A DNA stretch of 64,000 bases, from contig JABRWF010000003.1 in assembly GCA_018343915.1 (NCBI GenBank), positions 2,356,001 to 2,420,000 of the forward strand. The letters run 5' to 3'. A program made the translations under genes and the position numbers. Below, one piece after another: positions 10,677 through 21,891 of this stretch; position 1 is the first letter of the stretch, and each line of letters opens with the position of its first letter. This DNA is from Agroathelia rolfsii (lineage: Eukaryota; Basidiomycota; Agaricomycetes; Amylocorticiales; Amylocorticiaceae). A model generated the notes under the pieces. The model ran no database searches. It was not told where the DNA came from and saw only the letters and a list, made by a program, of their open reading frames with translations.

Positions 10677-12805
10677 ATGGAGAGGCGGAGCTGCTTCAAA
10701 GGACGCGACAACGAGTCGACGACTGACCTGGTGCCGTCTTTACTTCTAATGCTCGACACGACGACGACCAACGGCGTCAACGGCAACGGCAACGCTGGCA
10801 ATGCAAGCCCTCCAGACTCACCTGGGGCCCAACCACCGCAGGATCTGTGGTCGTCGATTCTCGACTCCGTCTCAACCTCGCGCTCGATCCCGTCCAAGAA
10901 CGTGGTCGTCCTCGGTGGGCCTCAGTCGGGCAAGAGCACGCTAGCCACCGCACTCCTAGGCCAACCTGCCGCGCGCGATTCTGATTTTGCACTGGGATAT
11001 GACTGGGCAGATGTTAAGGACGATGCCGAAGAGGGTCTGTAGTTGTTTGTCTGCCGTTGCTAATATGATTCTGCTCACATGTTGCGCGCTGTATGTGTAT
11101 GTGCAGACACGCTCGCCAGACTATCCGTGTACACCGTACCATCGAACTCGTACACGCGCCTACTGCCCGATTTTTTGCCCCCAAAATCGTCTATATCGAA
11201 TTCGCTGGCCGTCATCGTGCTCGATTGGACACGCCCGTGGACGTTCATCGAAGAGCTGGAGCTCTGGCTGGGCTGGATCAAGCTCTGGGTCGAACAAGAC
11301 GACTCGCGAGAGGCCGAGATTGCTCGTGAAGAGTGCCGTGAACGGCGTGGGTATATGTGAATAATCATCGTTGTTCCTTTTTATCTAATATATTATATAT
11401 GACACAGTCCAGCATTATCTGCAACACTACACAGAGCCTTCCGCAGAGTCGGAGCTAGCTCCTTCTTCACTCTCAAATACGGCTGCCTTGCCGCTTGGGC
11501 CTGGCACGTTTACGCATAACTCGGCTGGTATCCCCATCGTTGTCGTTTGTACCAAGGCAGATCTCATCGATGAGGGAAACGACATCGCTGCTGGTGCTGG
11601 CGGCATGGGCAGCATGGTCAAGGGTACAGGCGGCCTTTGGGAGGAAAGGACAGATGGTATCATGCAAGTCCTGCGTACAATCTGTCTAAAGTGTACGCAG
11701 ATGATTTTTTTTTTTATCTATTCATTTCCTCCTTAACATTCTTAATTAGATGGGGCTGCGCTGTTTTATACAACACAACAGCCAACGACACTACACATTC
11801 TACGGCAATACATTCTTCATATGCTCTTTATTCCGCCTTCACCTGCCGCACCTGGTGCGGAATCCGTGGCCGTTACGCGCAATCCGTTTGCCTTCCCATA
11901 CAAACCGAACACACTGGACCGAGATCACATCATGGTCCCCACGGGCTGGGACAGCTGGGGCATGATACGCATTCTTCGCGAAGGTTTCGACGCCAAAAAA
12001 TGGGGCGAGGCTTGGGAGCACGATATGGACTCTTCCGCGGGCGACGACGGGAACAACAACAACAGCCCCGGAGCTGCAGATCTCTATAAGAATCTCGTCC
12101 CCGATCAGGGCGTTAAAGTATGTTCACACTCTCCTCATATCTCCATCATCGATCTTCTCCCGTTCCACGGTTCTAGAAGCTCACTGGCAAAATTTCTTTG
12201 TTCTTTTTTAGCCCCCACCCTTACCCGCCTTCAACAACCCCACGCTGGAACAAACCTTCCTCGCCAAACATTACGAGGAAAATTCCAAAAAGCCCGATCG
12301 CGATCCACGCGCCGCATTCCGTGCTGCGGCGTCCGACATGCCCGTCTCCACTGCGGGCGTTGTCGGCCCATTGGGCGGGTTCAACATCCCTGGAGTCGAG
12401 CGTGCCTTTGCCGAACTGGACTCGAACAGCGCCAATCCGCTCAGCGCCAGCACGAGCACACTGCCATCGGCCGCAGGAGGAGCTGGCGCAGGAGGCGCAG
12501 GAAAGCCGCCCGCACGCGGTGCCACCGGCCGGCCTTCCACCTTGCTCGGCGGTGCTGGTGCTGGTGCTGGTGCTGCAAGTGCGAGGGGTGTGGCGGCTTC
12601 TCCCACGGTGCCCGTGGCGCCGAGCCCGACGAACGGTGGTCAGACACAGCATGAAGTGTTGCAGAATTTCTTCCAGAGCTTGTTGAGCAACAAGGATCGG
12701 TCCGCAGCGGCTGGTGTGGGTCAGCCATCGCCGAGGACACCGGTGAAAACGAATGGGAATGCTGGCGCTGGCGACTCGAGTTTCACGGAAGATTCGCTGC
12801 AGTAA
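10677..12805 (+). CDS. Cytoplasmic dynein light intermediate chain
   Basis: This encodes a dynein light intermediate chain, the subunit that links the cytoplasmic dynein motor to cargo adaptors for nuclear and vesicle transport in hyphae. Exons are 10677-11034, 11107-11346, 11408-11692, 11750-12117 and 12212-12805 with consistent phases, giving 614 residues. A P-loop-like GGPQSGKST lies near residue 80; VLDWTRPW, VCTKADL and the NPFAFPYKPN and DRDHIMVPTGWDSWG stretches are typical of the family G-like domain. The C-terminal third is Ala/Gly/Pro-rich and disordered, with an adaptor-binding-type helix HEVLQNFFQSLL near the end. I chose the ATG at 10677 for its strong context; an in-frame ATG at 10749 would give 590 residues. 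Confidence 0.9.
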
Positions 12806-14167
12806 ATGACGAACCCCGCCGCCTTGCTCAAAGCAGTTCTCCATCTGGTTCGAACGTGCGCACCGGTGTCCGTTTTCTCATGATTCTTGTTTTTCTTTAT
12901 CGCCACATCAGGTTCAGTCATGTATACCCACTCTCACGAACCACATACTTCCATGTAATAATTTCATTTTCTAGTTCTGGACTCATATGCTAATGCGACA
13001 TGATTCGACTGCATCGAGTGCGAGTCTGTTCGTTATAATGCTCCTAACCTCTTACTCACCATGACCTGTCAAAGCGATCTTTGCTGTTTGAGTCCTGGTA
13101 ATTCTCACCGTACATTCATGATTTATTCGAGGCTCTGTGAAATTCTAATACTACATTTGGTGTGTTTACCTAATAAACCATGTCACTATCAAAGGGATCC
13201 AGAACGAATCAGTCTTCGCCGAAAGCGGCTGCTACAGTACGAGTAGGCAGTTTCGTGCTTATGTTCTTGTCGGCTTAACTGGAAATAATACGCTTGCGTT
13301 GTAACTGGTCTCTAATTTTTTGCGACCATCACCACACTGGTATGGCATGCCAATGAAAATCGAGCCGTCAATATCACTCTCACCTGTGAGCCCAAGGAGA
13401 TGCACCCAGACTGGAACGAAATCAAAAACCATCATGGCATTGCGACCCCTTCCGAGTCTGTGTCCGCATGAACAGGCCCCCAGCACTCAGCGCCCGACCT
13501 TTACTGTCTTATCTTTACTCCTTTTTTGCACTCAGAACTGATCCATGGAACTTGAGCTTGATCAATGTGCCTGCCAGTGGAAATCGGGACATAAATACTG
13601 CCGACCTGGATTCGTCTAGAGTAGGAACTTCAAGTCATCCTGCAAATACGGTAACGACATGCCCTTTTGTCGTTTGGCTAGGACCTTTCAATCTTGTTCC
13701 TTGAGCTTAATGTCTCTTTCAGTCACCTTACTCCCGTCATGAATGCTTAGCCTAAGATGTATGACGGTACAAGAAGCGGATTTTTCTCACACACTGGCCC
13801 TTATGGATATGCCTACTGTCAGGGACAGATCATTCTATAGTATGCCAGGAGTATCAAAGTAAACTTGATATTTGTCCAGTCCTATCATAGGTCAACTGGT
13901 CTTTGAGCGTCTCGGACGTCTAAACAGTCCGATAGTATTAGGTACAACAATTGCATTTTCAGGGGCAGTTTCTGCACCCGGGCTGTCAGGTTTTCTTAGA
14001 CCGATTGTGTACGTGCGTTTTCGGAAAGTTTGTCCATGGAAGCGCACAATTAACATACATAAAGCGACCCACGCACCTCCTGCACTGGTATCGCTAGCCC
14101 TCAGTTCCTACCTAGCCCATCATTTATCTTTTATATCTCTGCTCTCAAGCACACGACCGTCGTCACT
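12806..14167. other. Intergenic, possible decayed coding remnant near 13.3-13.7 kb
   Basis: No complete gene is seen. Between about 13320 and 13700 the plus strand has protein-like stretches in different frames (for example the segments around CEPKEMHPDW and PWNLSLINVP) separated by stops. They may be remains of a gene, but I do not recognise the family and cannot join them with good splice sites. The rest looks like ordinary spacer. Confidence 0.35.
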
Positions 14168-16111
14168 ATGGAAGCCAGCAATTCTTGTGAATTTGTAGAG
14201 AATACTGATGACTACTTAAATTTCACTGCCAGGATCTATGACTCTTTGATGGGCATTGGCCATGACGAGAGACTTGTAGATGTAGATGTGCTCGTCCCCT
14301 TTGGCATCCTAAAACTACCCGCAGGGGAATCATCCGAGAAGATGGAAATACTTGTCGTCGAACTCAAAGTCGTGCATTTTTGGTTTCTATCAGTATCCGA
14401 CATGGACTCATATATCTAATTTAGACCCGCCATGGCATTAAACACAAAGTCTATATGGAAGTCGTCGACTTTGTAGATCGCCTGGATTCCTCCACCAGCG
14501 AAAGCTTTTTGGGCCGGGATTTCGACGACCTGCGTGGAAGTCCTGATTCAACAGAAAAAATTCCAACTCTCTATCATGTGCATTCGGATTCTAAGGCGCT
14601 GACGAAGCTGTACTTTGGGGCTCCTAGTCCTCTCAATGTAGAGGACCCCTTTATCGATCCAAACGTTAAAACTCGCAATGCGCCACATAGACATCACACC
14701 ATACCGAAAAATGAAGATATCCTTAATGAAAAGGACCTAGGCAACCTACGAAAGGACTTCATCAATAAGTGGAGAACAGTTCTTTCTATGACCATCGGAG
14801 GGCATAAAGATGCCGCTAAAACTACGGATGTCAGGCACGAGATTATCGCAGCTCGTTTTTACAACCCCACAGTCAAACTAGATATTTCTATCAATTTTAA
14901 AAGTACCCTGTCGAAAACACTATCCGCGGCTTTTGAAAATTTCTTCCTAGTTAATCCCCACGAAGCCGCAGGATATGATTTTACTGAATTTACGACGGAC
15001 CTCGTAGCGTCGAAGGGGTGGAAAGAATGGTCTCAGAATCCTTTGGGGCTTTACACCATATATATCTCAGAAAAAAGCTTTTCGCAGTTAGTAGAACTCC
15101 AAACCGGCGAGAAATATGACAAAGATAAAGATGAAGTCTCTTGCTACCGAAAATACCCCGCACGCGATTTGGCAAATGATTTTGCGCAAAAAATTAACGA
15201 AAGTACAGCCGGTACTCGTCTGACAAAAAAAAAACCCCAGCTGGTAAAGGATCTCTTGAAACTCAGTGCGGTACGGGGATACATTTCGGATGACAAGGCA
15301 CAGTCCTTGAAAACGGATGGACAAGCAACTACATCGAAGGTCAAAACACCACGACTACCTACCGCAATTATTATGGGAGAATCAGCCAATCAGGTATTTT
15401 TTATGACATTGTTTGCATGATCGCGTAAATGATTAATGTTGTTATCTTTCAGTGGGCCTGCAATACATTGGGGTGGAAAGGACTGGCAACAAAGCCCCGA
15501 CAACCAGTTGCCGAAGTATGTACCCTCACTGCCGCAAAATCGTACATAGGAGAGCTTAACGATATCATTCAGTGGCTGCATAGACGCGCTCATGGGTTCC
15601 GAGAAAAAGAAACATCAGCCGATAGTTTTAGGAATCTCGTATGTCGTTTCCCACCCCGCGTCGTTGCTTTGCTACTAGTAGTGTTGTTGACGTGTTGCAT
15701 TCTAGATATTCGGTTCACGCGAGTGAAATACTCAGATGATGCGGTAGGCTTTGGTTTTTTCTTCTAAACTTGACTGGCTGATTTTTACTCTTCGTGGCTA
15801 GCGCGGAGAATGCTGTACATATGTTGGCAAGACACGAGAAAATCCAACATTTGAAGGTTGTCACTTCCTTGAAACCTGAGCCTATGAGCGCGGAGTGCAT
15901 AGGATATCACTTTTGGCTGACCGAAGAGCTTCATTACAAAATATCATATACGACGGTACCAAAGGGAGATATGGAAGTGGAGCAAGATCACAGTCACGAT
16001 AACAAATGGGAACATAAACTGGTATTCAAGACCATGTCGCGTCTTGCTCCTCTCATCATCGAGGCAAAGATAGATGAAGTGTTGACGAATGCATATTTAG
16101 AAAATCTTTGA
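14168..16111 (+). CDS. Unrecognised protein, five exons including a proposed 17-nt microexon
   Basis: I do not recognise this gene. The model is 14168-14371, 14425-15393, 15453-15638, 15706-15722 and 15802-16111, giving 561 residues with all phases closed. It has no signal peptide or membrane segment. The long second exon is charged and mostly soluble in character, with a Lys-rich KKKP stretch near its end; the last exon contains a His/Asp-rich HSHD patch. The weak point is the fourth exon: with the strong GTATGT donor at 15639 and acceptor at 15705 the frame meets a TGA unless the donor GTGAAA at 15723 is used, which creates a 17-nt exon and keeps the frame open. If that exon is wrong, the protein ends early (RNLIFGSRE, about 460 residues) and the last exon is orphaned. 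Base composition is more AT-rich than the neighbouring housekeeping exons. Confidence 0.55.
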
Positions 16112-16424
16112 TTCCTACTACAGTAGTATAGTTCAAATTGAAAATTCAAGTTCCAGCACTTAAATGATGCACGACCTGTTTTGCAAATGACATAGATTGT
16201 CGCAAATGTACTAGTACCGTTTTTCAAATATGAGGCATGCCAAGCTCTACCTCCAAGTATTGAATCAATCAAGCAACTGTACATAATCGACTAAACTTGA
16301 CTCTCTGTTGCAGTTCTTATTACAACTGGCTAGTTGTCGGTACTTGCACACGCAACAGCTCATTTTCTATCTTGCGCTGTGTGTATATCTACACGAACAT
16401 GTATACACAAGCCTTCTTCTCAAT
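16112..16424. other. Convergent 3' flank, unknown gene / MCC beta
   Basis: This is AT-rich spacer between two convergent genes, presumably both 3' UTRs. No other feature is seen. Confidence 0.6.
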
Positions 16425-19051
16425 TTACATCCTGAACACGCCATATCCTTTGCTGTCCCCGTCCCATGTCGTCGTGGATCCCCTGCCTGACGATGATCCA
16501 CCACCATTATGGGGTGCTTTGGCCGATAAAGCAAGTGCGAGCCCAACAACATCACGTGTATCGGTCGGCTTGATGATTCCATCGTCCCAGAGCCGAGCCG
16601 TGGAGTATAGCGCCGTCGATTGCGCTTCAATCTCTTCCTTGAGCGAAGAATGCTGAGTCGGATCTCTGAGAGTAGGCGGGTCGTCGTAAGTATCGGAATT
16701 GATATAATCTGCAATTTACCACTCACTTTGATACGGTTTCCATGACTTGGGATAATTGCCCAGAGCCCATAACTGACACTTTGGCATTCTAGAGCCAGAC
16801 CAAAAAAAAAACAAAACAAAAAAAATTCAATCACATCAGCTACAGCCATCAACTTATGTGATTTGGAACAAAGCTCACAGGCCACATCCACAAGAACCGC
16901 GGTGAATACTAAACCAACAAACAAATATCAGTCTTCGCTGAACGCTGAACAGAGCAAATGCGCCAAATAAGGCGATAAACGTACAGCACGACCCGCCATG
17001 CCATAGTTTCCGGCACCAAAACTACCACCGACGATGACTGTCAGCTTGGGTACGTCCGCGCAGGCAACGGCGCGGACCATCTTGGCTCCATCCTTAGCGA
17101 TGCCGCCGCGCTCGGCCTTGGAACCAACCATGTAACCTAAATAAATGTTTTTGGCAAGTTAAGATGAAGACAAAATATGGTGGATGCGCGAGTAGGATAG
17201 TACCTGTGACGTTGACAAGGAACAGTAGTGGTATTTGTCTTTGGGAGCAGAGCTCAATGAAATGTGTCGCCTTGAGGGCCGAAGGGGAGAATAAGATGCC
17301 GTTGTTGGCGACGATGCCAACGGGGTAGCCGTGTACGTTGGCAAATCCCTAATGGAAAGCAGTCAACATCGTCGTTGCCTTGAACGTGCACCATACTAGG
17401 CTTGATTCAATCTACTCACAGTGATCATGGTTGGGCCATACTCCTTCTTGAACTCGCGGAACCGACTTCCATCGACAATGCGCGCAATCACATCACGCAT
17501 GTCAAACCCAACGCGAACGTCCGTGCCTACGATTCCATGTAGCTCCGAAGCGGGATACAGAGGATCTTCGGACAGTACAGGAGGCTACGAGCAGATCAGA
17601 AAAGCCCACGGAAATGAAGCGCAAGTCAACAACTCACAGGAACAAGAGTCTTCGCAGAAGCACCCAAGTCGCCTATAATCCCACGTGCGATCTCCAGTGC
17701 ATGTTCGTCGTCCCGTGCTAAATGATCTGTGACGCCACTCTCGCTGGAGTGCATCTGGCCACCGCCAAGAGTCTCCTCGTCGACAACCTCACCCGTAGCA
17801 GCCTTCACCAACGGCGGGCCAGCGAGGAAGATATGGCCTTGCTGGCGTACGATAACGTTCTCGTCCGCCATAGCGGGAACATAAGCACCACCTAGAGATG
17901 CATGAAATAGGTTTTTGCTCAGCATGGTGTGAAGAACAAAGCAAGGTGCACTAAATAAGGGTGACGCACCAGCGACGGAAATACCGTGTACAACGGCGAT
18001 TTGTGGTATTCCTAAAGCAGACATTTGGGCCTGCACAAGATTTATATTTAGAGTTGGAACTAGCAGGTTTCACGCCGAACACAACGAACCATATTGTAGA
18101 ATATACGTCCAAAGTGCTCTTTGTCTGGGAATACCTGAGATAAGCCCCCATTTTCTTGTGAGTACATGAGTGCCAAAGTAGAGGAAAGGATGATTCTCAA
18201 GTGATTACATTTGCTTGATGTGGAAGAGCCGCTCCTCCGGACTCGACTAGAAGCAATTAGTCAGAACCTAACGTAGAATAATTATAAGACCGTCACTTAC
18301 CTAGGTAAATACACGGCAGCCTATGTTCCCGTGCAATTTCTTGTGCCCTCAGATGTTTCTTGACCTAAATAAAATAATTTTTTGTCATTAGTAATGATCG
18401 TAAACGAAACATGTAAGTAAAGGTGTTGATCCTCACCGTAAGAGGGTAATACGAGCCGCCCTTGACAGTCGGGTCATTGATCACAATCATACATTCGCGG
18501 CCAGAGACCCTTCCTAGGAGTGTGTATGCGTCAGTGTTAAGGTCTTGAAATACTGGGAAAGGGGTACACAGTAAACTTTACCTATGCCTGTAATCATCCC
18601 AGCACCTGGTATCGACTGCCCAGGATACACATCATGTGCAGCCAAACTCGAAAGTTCCAAAAATGGTGAATGGGGATCGAGTAATAAAGCGAGACTAATG
18701 GTCCAAACGATTACGCAAGGTGATATGTTTTTCTTGTTTAAGCAAGGTCAAACTTGAATCATAAAATGAGCCATCACCATACCGCTCTCGAGGGAGCTTC
18801 TTCCCTTTTGACTTCATCCTCTCCTGTGCTTTAGCACCTCCTCCCTGACGAGCTGAAGCGAGGTTGCTCTCAAGATCCTGAACCAGGGCATCCATGCCCT
18901 GCGCCTTTGCCTGGAACTCGGGCGAGGACGTCGAGATCAACGAAGGCAGTATGGAGGCATGGTAGCCCCTCAGTGCTAACGTTGGACGAAGAGAATGTCT
19001 GTTACTGCTGGTTATAGCAGCCTTTCCAGCTCTCCTCAGTGCGGTATACAT
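16425..19051 (-). CDS. Methylcrotonoyl-CoA carboxylase beta subunit, mitochondrial
   Basis: This is the carboxyltransferase (beta) subunit of 3-methylcrotonyl-CoA carboxylase, which acts with a biotin-carrying alpha subunit in mitochondrial leucine breakdown. I resolve 14 exons: 18783-19051, 18582-18694, 18437-18513, 18301-18364, 18209-18246, 18090-18134, 17970-18030, 17638-17891, 17420-17584, 17204-17348, 16985-17136, 16879-16908, 16727-16788 and 16425-16665, totalling 571 residues with all phases consistent. A basic, Ser/Arg-rich mitochondrial presequence covers about residues 1-35. Carboxyltransferase signatures include [59 protein letters not shown] and the C-terminal GVFRM. Intron density is high and two exons are 30 and 38 bp. 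The alpha subunit is not in the window. Confidence 0.95.
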
Positions 19052-19514
19052 GATGATTTCTTAAAGATAATAAGCGAATGAGAGTGCAAGTTATGTTATG
19101 TTGTCCCAGACCAAGTCGTCTGAGGCGACGACGGCAGCAAATGTGTGCAAATGCAAGATCCGGGGAAGCCAGCGGGGCTAAGTCGCCGGAGATTTGCTTC
19201 CATTGAGTAGCACAGCCACAATGATCTGTTCTTATGACGTAGCCACCAACCTTGGCTCTCTGCCTCGTTTGCGGCTAGCCTGGCCAGCCTTTTTTTCTTT
19301 CTTTCTCCTGAGATCGGACAGGGGAGATATCGGTAGTACTTGTATCCTGTTTTTGTTGTTAACTTGATTATCCTATTCGGGGCCAATATATAACAACATC
19401 ATCGAGTTAATAGTCAAATCCCGAAGACATTCAATTCCATCCATCATAAATAAGTTTGCCAGAATACATCGTAAAAGGAGAAACTATCGCAAGTTAGCAC
19501 AGAGAGGTTAATGA
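19052..19514. other. Intergenic, MCC beta promoter and ArfGAP 3' flank
   Basis: This spacer lies between two minus-strand genes. A 96-codon minus ORF at 19096-19386 with a Lys-rich patch lies here, but it shows no family match and is most likely chance. Confidence 0.5.
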
Positions 19515-21119
19515 TTAAAAGTCTTGCCACTCGTTGTCCCAATCGTCACTTTTGGCTGCTGGCTGTCGCTGGGCACTACTGGCTGCCGTTGTTGTCGAAG
19601 TACCTCCACCGGTGGGACCCGTAGTATGCGCATCAAAAAAGTCCTCCTCGTCCTCCTCGTTGTCGTGATACAACGTACTGGACTCACCGTCGTAATGCTG
19701 CGACAATGAGCTATATCCTTCCGGTCTTCCACCACCCCCAGGGCCTACGCGATCGCGCACGCCTCCAACAATACCGCCCACCTGCTCAGCAACGTCGATT
19801 CCAAGCGTATGTCGGCTCCAATCGTTCGCAGACTGGCCAAGGTACCCCGCACGGCGCTGCGCCTCGTTGGCGTACCCACGCACGGTTGCATGCAGCTCCG
19901 GATCCCGTGCGCGTTCCAGGCCGGGCTGGATCACGCTCTCGTTCACGACGCGTGAGGCGCCCGCGACGGCGGCGGAGAACAGACCCCAGCCTTTACCGAG
20001 TGCCGCCATCGGGTTCTCTTGGAACTCGTTTAGCGTCGGCGCTGCTTTCGAGGACAGGGCGAACGACCCGTATTGCGACGGATCTTGCGTCGGCGAGGGC
20101 GTACTACCGAAGCCCTGGTATTTTCCCCCTTGTGAGGGTGGTAGGTTATCAGGCCGCAACGCGTTGGCTTGTCCCAGCGAAGCAAAGTAGTTTTCGTTGG
20201 CTGCCTTTTGGTCTAGGGCTGGTGAGCCACCCTGTTGCGGAGAGGAAGGTGAGGATGCACCGGGCGAGTCGTTGCGTAAGCTGCTGCTGCCTTGTGCTGT
20301 CCTGCCCGTTCGTGACTTGCGTAGACCTTGTGCTGAAGAGGGGCGTGCGGGGGAAGAAGTCCCACTACCGGGTGAGGCAAACCCAGCTGGTGGAGCAGAG
20401 GGGGACCAGGGTTTGCCAGCTACTTCTGCATCGAGCTAAGAGATGATCAATTAATTTTAGGTCTTTGGTTTTCATCCTGTATCATACAGGGGTTGATGGT
20501 GGTAACAACAAACCTTTGCCCTATACTCCGTTGCGGCCCACGAGTGATAAAGTTCATGGGCGCCGTCTCCGGGCTTAAAACCAGCCTTGTCGGACGGATA
20601 GGTACGCATGAATTCCTTGAAGGCACCGTTGCCGCCTGCGATCTGCATGCGTTTAACTTTATCCTCTTGCCAAGTATCCATCGATATCGAGCGGACAAAG
20701 CTATGTGACATTTCTGTTCAGACTAGGGGGTAAATCAACGGAGATATGATTGATTCTGACCTGATATGCACCCCGAAGCCTCGATGTACGCCTGCACACT
20801 CGAGACAGATAAAGACGGCGAAGCTGATGAAATTACAATGCATGGCAGGGTCAGAAAGGGAGGGGATAAGTTGAATTGGGTATTTTGGATCTCAAAGACG
20901 AACTATTAGCTTACCTGAGAGACGCCCATTGAGGATTCGTATTGGCTGCAGAAAGTAGTTCAAAGGCGAGACGACGGCGAGGGCATGACACGTAAGATGA
21001 TCAAACAGATCCATCTAAACCATTGAGCGCCACGCACAGCAATCGTTGCAGACCTTATTCTCGAGGTCCTCGCGCTTCATGAGATCCTGGAGGATTTTCC
21101 TCGCCTGTATCTGGTCCAT
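19515..21119 (-). CDS. ArfGAP, ARFGAP1/Gcs1 type
   Basis: This encodes a 427-residue GTPase-activating protein for Arf, controlling COPI vesicle traffic between Golgi and ER. Exons are 21038-21119, 20915-20945, 20761-20823, 20514-20700 and 19515-20435. The N-terminal ArfGAP zinc finger is complete: Cys24-x2-Cys27-x16-Cys44-x2-Cys47, followed by the HRGFGVH stretch that carries the catalytic Arg (about 52). The middle is Ser/Pro-rich and disordered. A helical segment around KGWGLFSAAVAGASR resembles the lipid-packing sensor (ALPS) helix that targets ARFGAP1 to curved membrane. The C-terminus is acidic and ends WDNEWQDF, a WxxF-type coat-binding tail seen in ARFGAP1 relatives. The second exon is only 31 bp. 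Confidence 0.93.
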
Positions 21120-21891
21120 GGTTGCCGCTAAGCTGGAGAAGTGGATTATAGACTCGAGAAGCCGCTGGCAGGCAAGCGGCGGGCGTGACTTGCGGATGGG
21201 TGTTTTGATGCACTTCGGAAACAGTTTACGGCCGCGGAAGGCGGAACTCTACCAAATAAGGCAAGTGAGTCGGTCGGAACTATTTCTGTTTTTGTAAAAC
21301 TACGCTTCAGATTTGTTTACATGATGATGCATTTACTCACCAAGTGAGCACTGTGTGTGTGTGGGTGTGTCAGTGTGTGTCCACGACCGAGGGCTGTTAC
21401 ACTACATTAATTGTCGCCGGCAAAATGCGTATCATTGTTCTATGAACAGGGGCGATGGTGTAGTAAGCACCAGGGCCAGGTCTGCTGATAGCAGCCATCT
21501 ATCTACTAGCGCTGGATATCCATCATCGTGTCTGTAATCGGAACAAAGCTCTCTGTCTTCCAATGTGGGTGTGTGTGGGCGTACATGTGTGCAGTCACCC
21601 TGTGGCTGAAGGGAAGCCGGAAACTTTTACTAGTCCTTCCAGGCGCATTGGATTCCATCTCTGTTTCTCGTTGAGCCCAATCGCTCGGGTTCCTCATTCA
21701 CATACCATCCAGATCCAAACTACCGGGGCAAGCTCACCAATTCGTTAATATACGCATTTAACGGACATTTCCAAACCATCCACTCCCCATTTAGTGGCCG
21801 CTTCACACCGTCTCTCACACTCTCTTCGCAGCACACTCAATGAGTCACAGTCTCGTCAGCCCTGGGCAATTCAGCCTCCCAGTTCAACAGG
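21120..21891. promoter_or_regulatory. Divergent promoter region, ArfGAP / velvet gene
   Basis: This is 772 bp between divergent start codons. It has a TG-rich tract at about 21351-21380 (GTGTGTGTGTGGGTGTGTC) and several CA/TG-rich stretches further on, and is pyrimidine-rich toward the velvet start. No ORF of note is seen. The alternative upstream ATG at 21840 would reach a stop if joined to the velvet exon 2. Confidence 0.5.

Noticed and set aside
12221..12844. 207-codon minus-strand ORF
   Set aside because: Antisense to the low-complexity C-terminus of the dynein light intermediate chain; Arg/Cys-rich shadow translation.
15706..15739. Reading the TGA in this exon as proof of a pseudogene
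   Set aside because: An alternative donor at 15723 keeps the frame open, so the gene can be intact.
19096..19386. 96-codon minus ORF with a Lys-rich patch resembling a basic region
   Set aside because: No leucine zipper or other domain follows, and it lies in the MCC beta promoter region.
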